Positions 1 through 12,042 of a stretch of 64,000 nucleotides of DNA are shown one piece after another. A program made the position numbers and the translations under genes. Source of the stretch: Cryptomeria japonica (taxonomy: Eukaryota; Streptophyta; Pinopsida; Cupressales; Cupressaceae). Where the stretch lies: assembly GCF_030272615.1 (NCBI RefSeq), contig NC_081405.1, positions 571,077,095 to 571,141,094 on the forward strand. The letters run 5' to 3'. The stretch's first letter is position 1; each line of letters starts with the position of its first letter. The notes under the pieces were generated by a model that saw only the letters and a list, made by a program, of their open reading frames with translations, searched no databases and had not been told where the DNA came from.

Positions 1-2006
1 AGCCATTTTCATTTGGTAGCATTTTTTCGCCTGCTACAAAAACCATCAGTTGCATGCAATGCAAAGTTGCCAGATTGGCTAGAATTGATTCGGTTTGTCG
101 TGTGCACAAAAAAATGTCATGAGCGAGTCCAAGTGGCTAGGTTTATGCTAGGAATTCCCCTGTCATGCATTCCAAACCATCAGAATGCCGAGAGTCATAT
201 CGTACCGGTGCGATCTCTCAAGTGCCCTGAGTCCAAAAAATTGTCAAATTTTGACGGACTGTTTCTTCCAATCCAGAACACATATGGTCAATCCTTTTGA
301 ACCCATGGGGTCGCGTAAGACTCCTCTACAATGGCCTATGTCAGTTTTTGATGAGTTGGAGCCATTTTCGATTCGTAGCATTTTTTTGCCTACTGCAAAA
401 ACCATCAATTGCATGCAAGCAAAGTTGCCAGATTGGCTAGAATTGATTCAGTTCATCATGTGCACAGACCGACATCATGAGTGCATCTGGGTTGGTAGGT
501 TTACATTAGGAATGCCCTTGTTGTGCATCCCAAACCACCGAAACCTCGAGAGTCATACCGTACCAGTGCGATCTCTCAAGTGCCCTCAGTCCAAAAAATT
601 GTTAAATTTTGACAGACTGTTTCTTCCAATCTAGGACACATATGGTCAATCCTTTTGAACCCATAGGGTCACATGAGGCTCCTCTATAATGGCCTGTCTC
701 AGGTTTTGACGACTCTGAGTCATTTTGGATTGGTAGCATTATTTTGCCTGCTACAAAAATTGTCAATTGCATGCAATGCAAAGTTGCCAAATTGGCTAGA
801 ATTGATTCACTTCGTCGTGTGCACAAATCAACATCGTGAGCATGTCCACGTGGGCAGTTTTATGCTAGGAATGCCTCTATCATGCATCCCAAAGCACCAA
901 AACGTCGAGAATCATACCCTACCGTTGTAATCTCTCAACTGCCTTGAGTCTAAAAAATTTTCAAATTTTGACGGACTATTTCTTCCAATCTAGGACACAT
1001 ATGGTCAATCCTTTTGAACCCATGGGGTTGTCTGAGGCTCCTCTACAATGGCCTGTCTTGATTTTTTACGAGTCGGAGCCATTTTCGATTGGTAGCATTT
1101 TTTCACTTGCTGCAAAAACTGTCAATAACATGCAATGCAAAGTTGCCAGATTAGCTAGAATTGATTCAGTTTTTCATGTGCATAAACCGACGTTGCGAGT
1201 GCATCTGGGTGGGAAGGTTTATGCTAGGAATTCCCTTGTCATGCATCCCAAAGCATCAGAATGTCGAGAGTCATACCATACCGGTGCGATCTCTCAAGTG
1301 CCCTAAGTCCAAAAAATTTTCAAATTTTGACAGACTATTTCTTCCAATCCAGGACACATATGGTCAATCCTTTTGAACTTGTGGGGTTGCGTGATGCTCC
1401 TCTACAATGGCCTATCTCGGTTTTTGATGACTCAAAGCCATTTTCGATTGGTAGCATTTTTTTGCCTGCTGCAAAAACTGTCAGTTGCATGCAATGCAAA
1501 GTTGCCAGATTGGCTAGAATTGATTCGGTTCATCATGTGCACAAACTGACATCGACAGCAGGTTTGGGTGGGCAAGTTTATGCTCAACATTCCCCTATCA
1601 TGCATCCCAAAGCACCAAAGCATTGAGAGTCATACCATATCGATGCGATCTCTCAAGTGCCCCGAGTCCAAAAAATTATCAAATTTTGATGTACTGTTTC
1701 TTCCAATCAAGGACACATATGGTCAATCCTTTTGAACCCTTTGGGTCACATGAGGCTCCTCTACAATGTCCTCTCTCATTTTTTGATGACTCACAACCAT
1801 TTTCGATTGGTAGTATTTTTCGCCTGCTGCAAAAGTCGTCAGTTGCATGCAATGAAAAGTTGCAGGATTGGCTAGAATTTATTTGGTTCATCGTGTGCAC
1901 AAAGCGACGTCACGAGCGTGTCTAGGTGGGCATTTTTATGATAGTAATTCCCTTGTTGTGCATCCCAAAGAGCCAGAACATCGAGTGTCATACCCTACCA
2001 ACGCAA
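1..2006 (+). repeat. ~359-bp satellite array (left copy)
   Basis: About 5.6 tandem units. The anchor GATCTCTCAAGTG (or its variant) recurs near 213, 571, 929, 1289 and 1648, giving a period of 358-360 bp. The array runs off the left edge and ends near 2006, where similarity stops. The same unit occurs in reverse orientation at 57231-58800. In both places it lies downstream of the same transposase gene, so I infer it is an internal part of the transposon rather than chromosomal satellite. The unit length is close to a multiple of three and many units stay open for 90-150 codons on one strand; I treat those ORFs as a by-product. Confidence 0.95.
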
Positions 2007-2249
2007 TGTAGAAGTTGCTTGACAACGTTTTTGACAATTTTTTTGACAACAATGACAATTTTTGCTCAAATTGTATCTAGTCTCAATCTATGGCCCCTAT
2101 GACCCGATAATGACTCAAATAATTCTCCATGATTATACAAGAATCAAGAATGCTCATGATTGACTAGGGGCACATCACATATACTCAAAACATAGTCACA
2201 AAACACTGACACAAAATAGTCACAAAACATTGTCACATATTATTCAAAA
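2007..2249. other. AT-rich spacer between satellite and minisatellite
   Basis: There is no gene here. Short reiterated phrases such as TTGACAA and GTCACAAAACA give it a low-complexity look. It belongs to the non-coding part of the left transposon copy, downstream of the transposase gene. Confidence 0.5.
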
Positions 2250-2610
2250 ATTTGCCTCTAAATATGGTTAAATCAGCTCTTGGCTATTTCATTATACAAA
2301 AAAAATCTTACAAATCATCTCATGGGCTATTATACAAAATTTGGCATTACAATATGTACAATTCAACTCATCGCCATTTTAATTTACAAATCATTTCATG
2401 GGCTTTTATACAAAATTTGGCATTACAATATGTGCAATTCAGCTCATCGCCATTTTAATATACAAAATTTGGTATGTACATATGTACAAATCAACTCATT
2501 GCCATTTAAATATACAAAATTATGGCCCTAAACATATAAAAATCAGCTCATGGGCATTTATATATACAAAAAATGAATATAGAACAATTCGTCAATGATT
2601 TATACAAAAT
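2250..2610 (+). repeat. Degenerate AT-rich minisatellite
   Basis: Roughly five degenerate units of about 50-80 bp share the phrases TATACAAAATTTGGCATTAC, ATGTACAATTCA and CATCGCCATTT. The array sits between the 3' end of the transposase gene and the satellite. No coding sense is evident, although short ORFs cross it. Confidence 0.7.
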
Positions 2611-2641
2611 TTTGAAAATCATTCTACTCTAAACCATAGAA

Positions 2642-3022
2642 TCAATCAAGTGAACCTTCAGGATCAACTCTAACCTGTATTGTGTCAAGTATTGCCTTGT
2701 GGTCAGATTCACAAACTTTCCATAAAATCTTGTTATGAGGTCTACCATGATACTTCATCAAATGAATATTTGTTGCAACAACAAGGTTAGAGAAATGAAG
2801 AATATGTCTGTGTGTTTCAAAGTCCTCGAACAACCAAACATCAGAATTCTTGATAGGGTATCTCCGAAGCCATGTTCCTGTCATGACAACAAACCCTACT
2901 AGGTACTCAATACCCTCTCCATCAATGATTGTGGTTGTCAATTTTCTTTTAGGCTCAACACAATGACACAAATAGTAATTTGTTCCTTCTTCATTGTTCT
3001 CTTCTGCAACAACTGCATACAC
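2642..3022 (-). pseudogene. Transposase gene, C-terminal exon (left copy)
   Basis: A 126-codon frame containing YLVGFVV, GTWLRRYP and DVWLFEDF, which reads as a compact globular C-terminal domain. It lies about 300 bp downstream of the main transposase ORF on the same strand, and the gap holds splice-like signals and another coding stretch, so I infer it is the last exon of the same gene. The listed start is only the first Met of the frame; the exon probably begins at a splice acceptor upstream. The frame ends just before the minisatellite. I do not recognise the domain independently. Confidence 0.55.
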
Positions 3023-3164
3023 ATGACTTGCATTTTATAAAGTGTTAATTAATACCAAAAATAAAGTATGATGTACAACAAAATGAACCAAAAAAGAATA
3101 CTTGAAAAAAATTAACTCAAAAATCACCCAAATCCACTAGGTCGGATACATGGTCAAAATCTAT

Positions 3165-3300
3165 TGATGTCTCCATCTAGCTCAATCGTAGTGCTTTGGG
3201 AATTGGATATGAATCAATGGGAACCAACGGTCTATGAGACCATTTGTCAACCCACTCTTGTGATTCACATTCTTCCCATAAACAATACATGCATGAAGAG
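3165..3300 (-). pseudogene. Transposase gene, middle exon with stop
   Basis: On the minus strand a short coding stretch reads through SQEWVDKWSHRPLVP, then meets an in-frame TAG near 3178 and continues open to about 3121. It is flanked by AT-rich intron-like DNA and sits between the main ORF and the C-terminal exon. A donor-like GTATGTTT follows the end of the main ORF. It is too short to stand alone; the gene order and strand suggest a middle exon of the transposase, now broken by the TAG. Confidence 0.45.
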
Positions 3301-3314
3301 AAAAAACATACCAT

Positions 3315-4895
3315 CTATCTCGTATAAATTACCAGTGAACTTGAATTTGAACTCATAAATGAGTGCATGTCACTCAATCCTACAACTATATAACAATCTA
3401 GATAGTTTTCAATGTTAGATTTAGTGATCAACCAAAAATATCTACGAACCAATGATGTACCTAGATTACCTAGACCCATTGTAGACTTACACCATCGCAC
3501 AATTGTTTCTACATCTATCAACTCAACACCACCCCCATACTTCAATTCTTCCCTAGCTAGGGCTCTTTTCACACATGCTCCTGCACCATCATGCTCTCCC
3601 TTACCATGTCCAGCCTCAGTGAAATTCCAAAAATTTTGTACAGCGCTTGTCAAGTGCATCCTTGTCAACCAATAAAACATCCTTGCATTCTTGAATTGTG
3701 CGGTGCAATTATATGACCATATTAAGTGTTGGTTGTATCGTATGTTCCTTTCCCTTAAACTATCATAGAAAACTTTAAAGCATCCTTGTACAAACTCTGA
3801 TGAATGAGTATGATCATCACTTATGTAGAAGTGATACTCTCTTGCAACCTTTCTATCATCTGCATGCATGAATGCTATGTGTACAAAAATAGAAACTTGT
3901 GTAGAGTGATAATATGTGGATTGCACTTCATTTTCAGATTGTAGTGTATAATTTTCAGAGAAATCAATGATAGAGACAATGGTTCCAAGAAGAAATGTGT
4001 CCTTACATAACTTGAATTGTTCATCTAACCATCGAGCTCTATGTGTATGCATTATGTACTCATAAACTAGTTTCTCTTGAAAAATTTTCTTAAATTGAGC
4101 TACACATATATCATTTTTCACTAGCTCACATCTCTTTAAATCTTTTCCATCTTTAACTCCATATGTGATTGTCTTGTATTTTCCGAAAGAAACTAGTTTC
4201 GTACCAATTTCATGTGTGCTCTCCAAATGTACGCATCTTGGTAAATGATGCAAACCACCACATATAGCACAAGAACCTTCCAAACAAGACATCTTATAAT
4301 AAATGCAACCATCATGTCTATTACATAGCACACTTGAAATAAATTCTCTTACCGACTTAGGAGGTTGTTGTATATTACATTCCTGTAAAACATCGTTAGT
4401 GTGCAAAGTAGAACAAATATGACAAAAAATATCATAATGCATAGAAAATTCAATATGCATCCTACAACAACATGTGGTGCGTACATGATTAATCTTAATA
4501 TAAAAAGGTTTTTCCATTTCAAAAAATCTTTGAGAAATTCTTATTTGAGGAAACTTTTGAAGAAATCTTTCATGAAATTTAGATTGAGTCATATCCAAAT
4601 AGTGTTTGGCATGTGGCTCATGATTTGTAGACCCAATTCGCCTTCTAACAACATCTCTTTGGTTGGGCGAAACTCTTGTGTTGTCATGCCAAAAATTTTC
4701 AATTAATGCTTTTAGTGCATCAACAACAACCTTGTCTTTGCGTGGTAGTCTACCCGAGAATGCCCAAAGAGAATTATTGTTAGGTTCCTCTATTTTTTCC
4801 CACCTCTTTAATGTTTTACTTAATGTTGTTCTAATAACGTTTAATGACTTACTTGTTTTTCTTATCAAATGATCTTTTTTTATTTTCTTGCTCAT
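3315..4895 (-). pseudogene. DDE-like transposase, main ORF (left copy)
   Basis: A 526-codon ORF. Residues 1-130 are basic and probably bind DNA. Residues 158-221 are Cys-rich, with CHIC, CNRHDGC, CLEGSCAIC and a closing LPRC, which suggests zinc binding. Residues 309-444 look like an RNase H-fold catalytic core: IIDFSENY (D311), YISDDHTHSSEF (D360/D361), IWSYNCTAQFKN (393-403) and HGKGEHDGAGACVKR (430-444). From memory, relatives have SDG-C/A-x-x-QFKN and HGKG-x2-DG-x-G-x2-KR, so the SYN at 394-396 would replace a conserved SDG aspartate. I infer a cut-and-paste transposase, probably inactive here, and do not assign a superfamily. The upstream ORF ends in an overlapping TAATG at 4893-4897, so the listed ATG may be a frameshift artefact. 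Part of the protein lies in exons to the left. Confidence 0.7.
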
Positions 4896-5482
4896 TATGG
4901 TTCATGTAATGACACGTGGAGTAGCATAGAATCTTTAGTACGTGATTTTGAACCAATAACTTGATATGCATCAAATAGATTTCTCACAATAGTTCTTTCA
5001 TTGTTACTTTCAGATGATCTTAGGCCTAGAATTTTCATTGTCTCTCTAAAATTTAAATTTTTAATCATTTGAACAATTAATTGACATCTTGCGGTTTGAT
5101 TTAAGTTATTAAAATAAATTTGCCATATTCTTTTAACCATTCTCCTACAAGTTTGTTCATTCATTTTATTGGGCATTGACATCATTATATTGTCATCAAT
5201 GTCAATTAGATACTTTGGTTTCCTACGAATGATTCTAGGAGGTGTTAACATGGGTGCATTATGTACATTCAATGCATCAAGTAGAGAAGGTGTAATATGT
5301 TCATCATTTAATTGATTATTCAATGTGCTATCTTCTTCAATTGCATTAGGTTCAAACGGTAAATCAAATGTCTCTTCTTGAATTGCATTAGGTGCATTAT
5401 ATTCATTCGGTAAATCAAATTGAGATGTTGAGGATGACATACCTTCTTCTCCCATTGTTCTTATATCACACAATTTATTCAT
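4895..5482 (-). pseudogene. Transposase gene, N-terminal part (left copy)
   Basis: A 195-codon frame whose first third has acidic, imperfect repeats (NEYNAPNAIQEETFDLPFEPNAIEED-like), followed by a basic helical region. The same protein begins in the right copy at 56887, which identifies it as the N-terminus of the transposon's gene. The true start is probably the ATG at 5548, just after a 5' intron. From there the frame runs MGKNKQGTMEQ and then hits TGA before rejoining this ORF. The 3' end overlaps the next ORF by one base, so a frameshift or reinitiation links the two. Confidence 0.7.
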
Positions 5483-5800
5483 ATGTTGCCTTTGTCTTTC
5501 CTTTTGAGCCTCTCATTGTTCCATCGTTCCTTGCTTGTTCTTTCCCATGGTTGATATCGATTGTCCTAAATAGAATCATATTACATATATGTAAACAAAA
5601 GTTCATAAACAAACAAATAACCATAAATATGCATCTTATCACTATTTTTGGAATCAAACTATTAAACAATTACAATACTGTTGACAAAAACTAATAAGAA
5701 CAACAATTCAACCATGTGAAATCATGCAAAAACAAAAAATAACTTACTTCTATGTATAAAATAGTGATAGAAGTGCAGACATAGTCCAAATGGGGCCTTC
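5483..5800 (-). other. Transposase 5' leader with intron (left copy)
   Basis: On the minus strand the leader exon ends at GAA|GTAAGT (donor at 5747/5746). The intron ends at TCTATTTAG (acceptor near 5576) and is followed by GACAATCGATATCAACC and ATG at 5548. The right copy has the same arrangement with donor at 56619 and acceptor at 56803. Conservation of both splice sites in two diverged copies supports a real 5'-UTR intron of about 170-185 bp. Confidence 0.7.
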
Positions 5801-5984
5801 AACAACCTCAAAAACTTCTTTTGAGGCCGTTGAGGCTCTTGGGCAACTAAAACTATGTCTATAAATTGCATACGTGCTATATTAATAACCGCATATGCGT
5901 TGTTAGTCCATAAAATGTTGACAAGCCCAATGGTATTCTTTTTAATCATTCTAGACTAATAAGTAGCATGTACATGCTCCTAAG

Positions 5985-6124
5985 CCTAAAAAATGTTATA
6001 GCATGGTAACAAACAATGGGCTCAATACAAGTAATATGTACTGCGTACGCGTTCCTTTGCCTTAAAAAAGTTATGGTAGGGCAGTGAAATAATAGTTTTA
6101 GTACCTCGTACGCACTATTGGTAG
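5985..6124 (-). promoter_or_regulatory. Subterminal GTACG-type motifs, transposase side
   Basis: The region has repeated variants of a GCGTACG core (TGCGTACGCGTTCC, CTCGTACGCACTA, ATGTACATGCTCC), each beside TACT/AGTA phrases. The inverted counterpart is at 56230-56510. Clusters of short motifs near the ends are typical of transposase-binding subterminal repeats in plant DNA transposons. That role is inferred here. Confidence 0.6.
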
Positions 6125-6153
6125 TAGAAAAGATGTGAATGAAAAGGGAGGGA

Positions 6154-6246
<93 letters not shown>

Positions 6247-6683
6247 AGAATAGGGTGGAGGGAGAGAGGAGGGGGGCGGAAGGGAATGAGGGAGGGAGAG
6301 AGGGAGAGAAGAGGGGGGAGGGTGGCAGAGAATAAGGGGTATGGAGGAAGGGAGAGGGAGAGTAGGGGGAGAGAAGGAGAGGAGAGGGGAGAGGGAGAGA
6401 GAGAGAGAAAGGTGGGAGGGAGAGAGAGAATACGGGGGAGGGAGGGACAGGGAGAGTAGGGGGAAGGGAGAGAGAAGAGAGGGGAGAGGGAAGGTAGAGA
6501 GAGGGAGAGAGGTAGAGGGAAGGTAGAGAGAGGGAGAGAAGAGGGGGAGGGAAGGAGGGAGAGGGAGAGAGAGGGAAGGAGGGAGAGGGAGAGAGTGAAG
6601 GAGGGAGAGCGAGAGAGAGAGAGGGGGAGGGAAGGTAGAGAGAGGGAGATAGGTAGAGGGAGGGAGAGAGGGAGAGAAGAGGG
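6125..6683 (+). repeat. GA microsatellite/purine tract (left transposon copy)
   Basis: A nearly pure purine tract built on (GA)n and GGGAGAGA units, following GAATGAAAAGGG. The reverse complement of this flank abuts the CT tract at 56207 in the right copy. Any ORFs (Glu-Arg runs) are artefacts of low complexity. The tract is cut at 6684 by the start of the large direct repeat. Confidence 0.9.
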
Positions 6684-9124
6684 TGTTGGGAGTATTTAAA
6701 ATTGAGCCAAAGTTTGTAGGCCTATTTCAAATTTTTGCTCTGCATGTCAGAAAAGTACCTAAATAAGTCAGTTTGAATGCCTAGTTAGTAAGGGGGTAAA
6801 ATGGAGCCAGTTGATCTTCGAAGGGTAAGGCTCGGGATTCATATCCCAAACCTTTCATTTGGCCTATTTAGTGATGTGCAACTTTCAGAAGTCAATTTGG
6901 ATAAGTTTATGAGGTACCCAGTTTAAGAGGTGAGCTGGAAGTGCATTTTAGGCACAAATGAAGTTTTTATTGAGTAGCCTACTTTGAGAGATTACATCTT
7001 TTGCCCTGTTGATCGTCATGGAGAAATTAAAAGTGGATTCAAATGTACGCATTAATGTGAGTCAGACTACAAAATTTTAGGTCTTGGCGAATCCATTTGC
7101 TCAGTTTTTGAAGCCAAATACGTTTGCAGTTTCTATGTTTTGGCAAGTCCCTATTTCGACAGCTAGTCGGAGCCCTATTTTGCATAAGTGTAAAATTTGC
7201 CTCAGTAAGCGTCATGTCAGAATGTTTGTTCGAGGCTAATTTTGGTATAAATTATGAGCTTCGTTTCAAATTTCAAGGCTCTACCAATCCGTTTGGTCGG
7301 TTTTCAAAAGAGCTCATTTTACCATCAAATTCAGTTATCCGCACTCTACTGTTATATCAGTTAATGTAGCCATTTTGGTGAGCGCGTCGTTTGCATCCTG
7401 TCAGTCTAGTGATCAAACTGAGAATCCAAAGATTTAATATGTACTTCAAGGTACCTGTGTTTCAAATTTCGAGGGTCTACGGAGGTTGTTTGGTATTTTT
7501 AAGAAAGGCATCATGTGTTGCCAGAACATTGACTTCATTAGGTCCGCAGTGTCGACAAAGCCAGTTGGGCATTTTCGGAAATTAATATCTCTTCGCTCGG
7601 GACTCATCTTGAGAAACCGCTTGGTAGAAGTCATACTTGTATATCAGAGTACACGCCTGTTAGATGGCGAGCTCCAGAAAGATGTTTTGATAGGTTTGAA
7701 AATTATGTCTTCGCGATTAAATGCGAAAATTGTGGCGTAATTGCCTGAATGTTGTAAAATGCGGATTAATGATATGAAAACTATGCCAATCATTTCCGGA
7801 GGTATTTTTGAGGTCCATGAAGATATTCTAGAGGCCAGTAGCTTGAAAATGAAATTTTTTTTAGTCGGACCCACTTTGGGGCCCGACCTGGCTCATGCCT
7901 GTGCTTTAATTTTAATGGTGAAATTTTCTTTTTTCCTGGCAATATATGTGTATCCATATTGGCTCGAATGCAATTCACCAGTCGGACAGTGAGAGAGAAG
8001 AGAAACTCCAATACCAAATGCAAATTGGTATGTGGAAAATTGAAAGGTTTTCAAATTAAATAAAGCTGGCATGTTTTGATGCAAATGCACTTGGCAGCCA
8101 TGGAGTGGAGTATGGTAAAGTTTTAACGTGCAATATTGAAACATTCAGCAAAAAATGGAATTGGCATGAAGTTAATCCCCTCCCTGCTATGCATAAGAGC
8201 TGAACTAAAAGGTCGTTTAAACTTCCCATCAAATGCAAATTGGGCAGGTATATTGCTGCTGGTATCCTCTACGTATCGCTGGAGGAGAGTGTTTAAAAAA
8301 AAAAAACTTGATAATGTGAGTGCAAGCTACAACCTGAATGTTCCTTCATGCTGTGAGATGGAAGGTGGAATTCAATGTGGTTTTAAAGCACAAAGTCTTT
8401 CCTGCGTGGCATGTGAGAGGATAGAGTTTTCAAATAAAATGAAATTGGTAAGCATAGTGAAAGGGAGAAGAGGAATAAGCTTTAAAACAAATGCAATCTG
8501 TAGATGCAAGTAGCAATCAGACCCTCCCTCCACATGAGCCCTCCAAGAGAACGCAATTGGTGTATGCCTGAATCCTCCCATGCTGTGTGTGGAAATTGAA
8601 AGACAATAAAAATTCAAAGCAATGCAATCAATAGGTGTCTCCAGCTGCTGAATCCTCCCTTGGGTAGAATAGAATGGTGTATAAGTTTTATAAATCTTTC
8701 ACAAGTGTATTTTCAGATGGAGGAAGCGTTGAAGTTACCAGCAACAAGCTTCCCAACAAATTGAAAAATTATAGCAAATGGTGGTGTTTGAGAAGGCTGC
8801 ATAAACCATCATGCAGATAAAATTGGCAGGTGTGTGAGCTTTTGTGAGGTGGGTGACTACAGAAGGAGGTTTAATGGCATTCAAAACCTTCAATTTAATG
8901 CAATTAGCAGCAAATAGAAGCCTCAGCCAATGCAATGGGCAGTTTTGAAACCTTCAGGAAATGTAGAAGCTTTCAAGCAAGTGCAAGAAATCCACAATAT
9001 TTGCTAGCTCCTCCCCCACGGTGCTATTTGGGCGTTGCAGTTTGAAGGTTTCAAAACCTTAAATGCAAAATGCCATTGAAGAACACTCAAAAATCTTAAA
9101 AAATACACAGTCCCAGGCTTAATG

Positions 9125-9190
9125 TTTTAATCCCACATTGGCTGGGAAGTGGTATTTTTTAATCTTTATAAGCAAAAACACACTGTAGTA
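9125..9190 (+). promoter_or_regulatory. Plus-strand promoter-like block
   Basis: TCCCACATTGGCTGGGAAGTGG followed by a TATA-like TCTTTATAAGC resembles the inverted repeat plus TATA box seen in promoter regions of many plant retroelements. The same block is conserved in the right copy near 15362-15425. It points in the opposite direction to the strand I infer for the LTRs, so it may belong to an older nested element. G-box-like CCACGTG sequences follow near 9310 and 9474. Confidence 0.35.
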
Positions 9191-10852
9191 ATATGTCTAA
9201 GCCATAAAGGCTTTTGACGAATGGTGCCTATGGGTGCCCAAGGTGGGCCCATACGTGAGCATGCTTCCCGAGTTCACAGAGGAGGTAACTGGGTGATGGC
9301 CAGGTGGACCCCACGTGGGCATGCTTCCCAAGGCAGACACGCAAAATTTTGCAGAGGAAGGTCGGCTTAACGAGTGAGCAAGTTCGAGATGGATCAACGG
9401 TGCACGCTATTTCGTGATAGGAAGATGTACGCGAGTTACACCTTGCGAAATAGCGAAAGTGAACGAGAGTTGTCCACGTGTCATGATAGATGGTCATGTC
9501 AGTTCTGAAGATGACATGGCGATGACATGGCGTACAAGCAAGCAGCCCAGTGGCGGTGACATGGCCGACAGGTGGCAAAAGATGAGGTGTCATCCCAGAT
9601 GGCGCCCAGTAGACCCCATCAGCGAATCAGACCCCACCAGATGGAAAAAGCGTCAGGACCAGATGGAGGCAAAAATCAAATTTAAAATGAATAAATGATA
9701 TATTTCTGACTATATTAAAATTCGAAAAATTTAAATGATTGAGCACAATGGGGAATTAATTCACCTAGGGTCTAAATTTTGGCCAAAATATAAAGTGTTA
9801 TATGTTTTTGGAAAGCTCTCGGAGTGAGCAATCTGATTATGAGGTTAATTTTGACAAAAGTGGGATGTTTTGGAGGCAGTTTCCATGGGAACAAAATTCA
9901 GTTAGAGAGGAGACACTTGGCAATTCAGTTGCAGATTTGATTTGGTTCCCTCTCCCTTTTTATTCCCAATTCTTCTCAATTGTAAGGGTTCCAGGAATTT
10001 GGAAAAATGCTCCAGATTTGATGGCTTCCATTTTCTGAAGATCTTGACCCAAGTTTGTAAATGCTTCTCTTTGGTTTTAGGGTATAGAGATTGTAGTGCA
10101 CTGTTGTGAATATGGTTTTAATTGCAGGTCTTACTTGTGTCAAGCATGAGTAATTTCCCACAAGATTATCTTTGTGATATGTTTTTTCATTATTATGAAT
10201 TCAATCCTCAAGGAGGATGAAATTCGTCATCTCAAGGAGATTGTATGATTGTTTGTAGGCATTCTTCAATGAAGAGTTTAAATTCTATAGTCAGTCATAA
10301 ATAATGAAATATGTATCCAAATCTGATGAATTTGTGAATGAATCAAATAGTGCATTAATATAAGGTATTGATGCATGAATATCTTGTTTAACGAAAACAA
10401 ATTTGCATCTATGATTCATATTTGTAGTTCTGTGAGTGACTCTGCTGCCCAATGAACAAGGTACTAGTGTTTGATAGATTTGGGAATGGTCTCAGATAGA
10501 CATTTTAAAAGACAAATCTATTTCCCTTTATGTTTAGGGGGTAATGTTCAATCCTTCCAAAGCTCTATTTCACCTATTATTTGTATAAGATTTAGCCCAT
10601 CTGTACATGTTACCTAATTTGGTGAGCTTGTGGAATGGTTTGTCTGCTCATTCTTGATGCAGTCTTATGTTTGTGATTGTTGTATTCAATGCATCAAAAG
10701 GGTTTCCCCCCCTAGGTCTAGCAGAACCTGAAGTGCAGGAGGATCATTTGGATCCTATGTTATGTTGTCCCAGCCTTGAAGTGTTTCATTGATTGAGATT
10801 GGCTATCTCATAGATAGATTTACAGGTGTGTTGGGTTATCACTTTTGGTGAA

Positions 10853-11685
10853 CAACAGAGGGTGGGGGGAGGGAGAGAAGAGGGGTATGGAGGAAGAGAA
10901 GGAGAGGGGGGAGAGATAGAGGGAGGGAGAGAGGGAGATAAGAGGGGGGAGGGAAGGAGGGAGAGGGAGAGAGAGGGAGAGGAGAGAGAAAGGGAAGGAG
11001 GGAGAGGGAGAGAGAGGGAGAGAGAGGGGGGAGGGAAGGTAGAGAGAGGGAGAGAGGTAGAGGGAGGGAGAGAGGCAGAGAAGAGGGGGGAGCATGGGAG
11101 AGAAGAAGGGGTGTGGAGGAAGGAAGGAAGAGATAGAGAGAGAGAGAGGGAGAGGGGGGAGAGTAGGGGGAGGGAGAGAGGAGTGGGGGCATAAGGGAAG
11201 TAGGGAGGGAAGGTGGGAGAGAAGAAGGGGTATGGAGAAAGGGAGAGGGAGTGCAGGGGGAGGGAGGGAGAGGAGAGGGGAGAGGGAGAGAGAGAGGGGG
11301 GAGGGAGCAAAGGAGGGAGAGGGAGAGAGAGGGAGAGAGAGAGGGGGGGAGGGAAGGTAGAGAGAGGGAGAGAGGTAGAGGAAGGGAGAGAGGAAGAGGA
11401 GAGGGGAGTGGGAGAGAAGAAAGGGTATGGAGGAAGAGAGGGAGTGAGAGAGAGGGAGAGGGGGGAGAGGTAGAGAGAGGGAGAGAGGGAGAGAAGAGGG
11501 GGGAGGGAAGGAGGGAGAAGGAGGGAGAGGGAGAGAGAGGGAGAGGGAGAGAGAGAGGGAAGGAGGGAGAGGGAGAGAGGGAGAGAGAGAGAGGGGGGGA
11601 GGGAATGTAGAGAGAGGGAGAGAGGTAGAGGGAGGGAGAGAGGGAGAGAAGAGGGGATAGGGTGGGAGAGAAGAAGGGGTATGGA

Positions 11686-11741
<56 letters not shown>

Positions 11742-12042
11742 AGAGGGGGGAGGGAAGGAGGGAGAGGGAGAGAGAGGGAGAGGTAGAGAGAGAGGGAAGG
11801 AGGGAGAGGGAGAGAGAGGGAGAGGGAGAGAGAGGGGGAGGGAGGGTAGAGAGAGGGAGAGAGGGAGAGGGAGGGAGAGAGAGAGAGAGAGAAGAGGCTA
11901 GGTGGGAGAGAAGAAGGGGTATGGAGAAAGAGAGGGAGAGAGAGAGAGAGAGGGAGAGGGGGGAGAGGTAGAGGGAGGGAGAGAGGGAGAGAAGAGGGGG
12001 GAGGGAAGGAGGGAGAGGGAGAGAGAGGGAGAGGGAGAGAGA
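10853..12042 (+). repeat. GA tract inside giant repeat, left copy
   Basis: About 1.2 kb of interrupted (GA)n and GGGAGAGA purine sequence, conserved in position in the right copy at 17090-18325 but with internal length changes. The long Pro/Ser/Leu or Glu/Arg frames across it are low-complexity artefacts. Confidence 0.95.

Noticed and set aside
185-1626. Repeated 90-150-codon ORFs in the satellite
   Set aside because: The unit is close to 3n with few stops, and related ORFs appear on both strands and in several frames. There is no start context or domain.
3315-4895. Transposase as CACTA, hAT or Mutator type
   Set aside because: None of the motifs I know for these families fits, so I left the superfamily open.
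7124-8617. Several 60-125-codon ORFs in the giant repeat
   Set aside because: They are not conserved as ORFs between the two copies, have no domains, and overlap on both strands.
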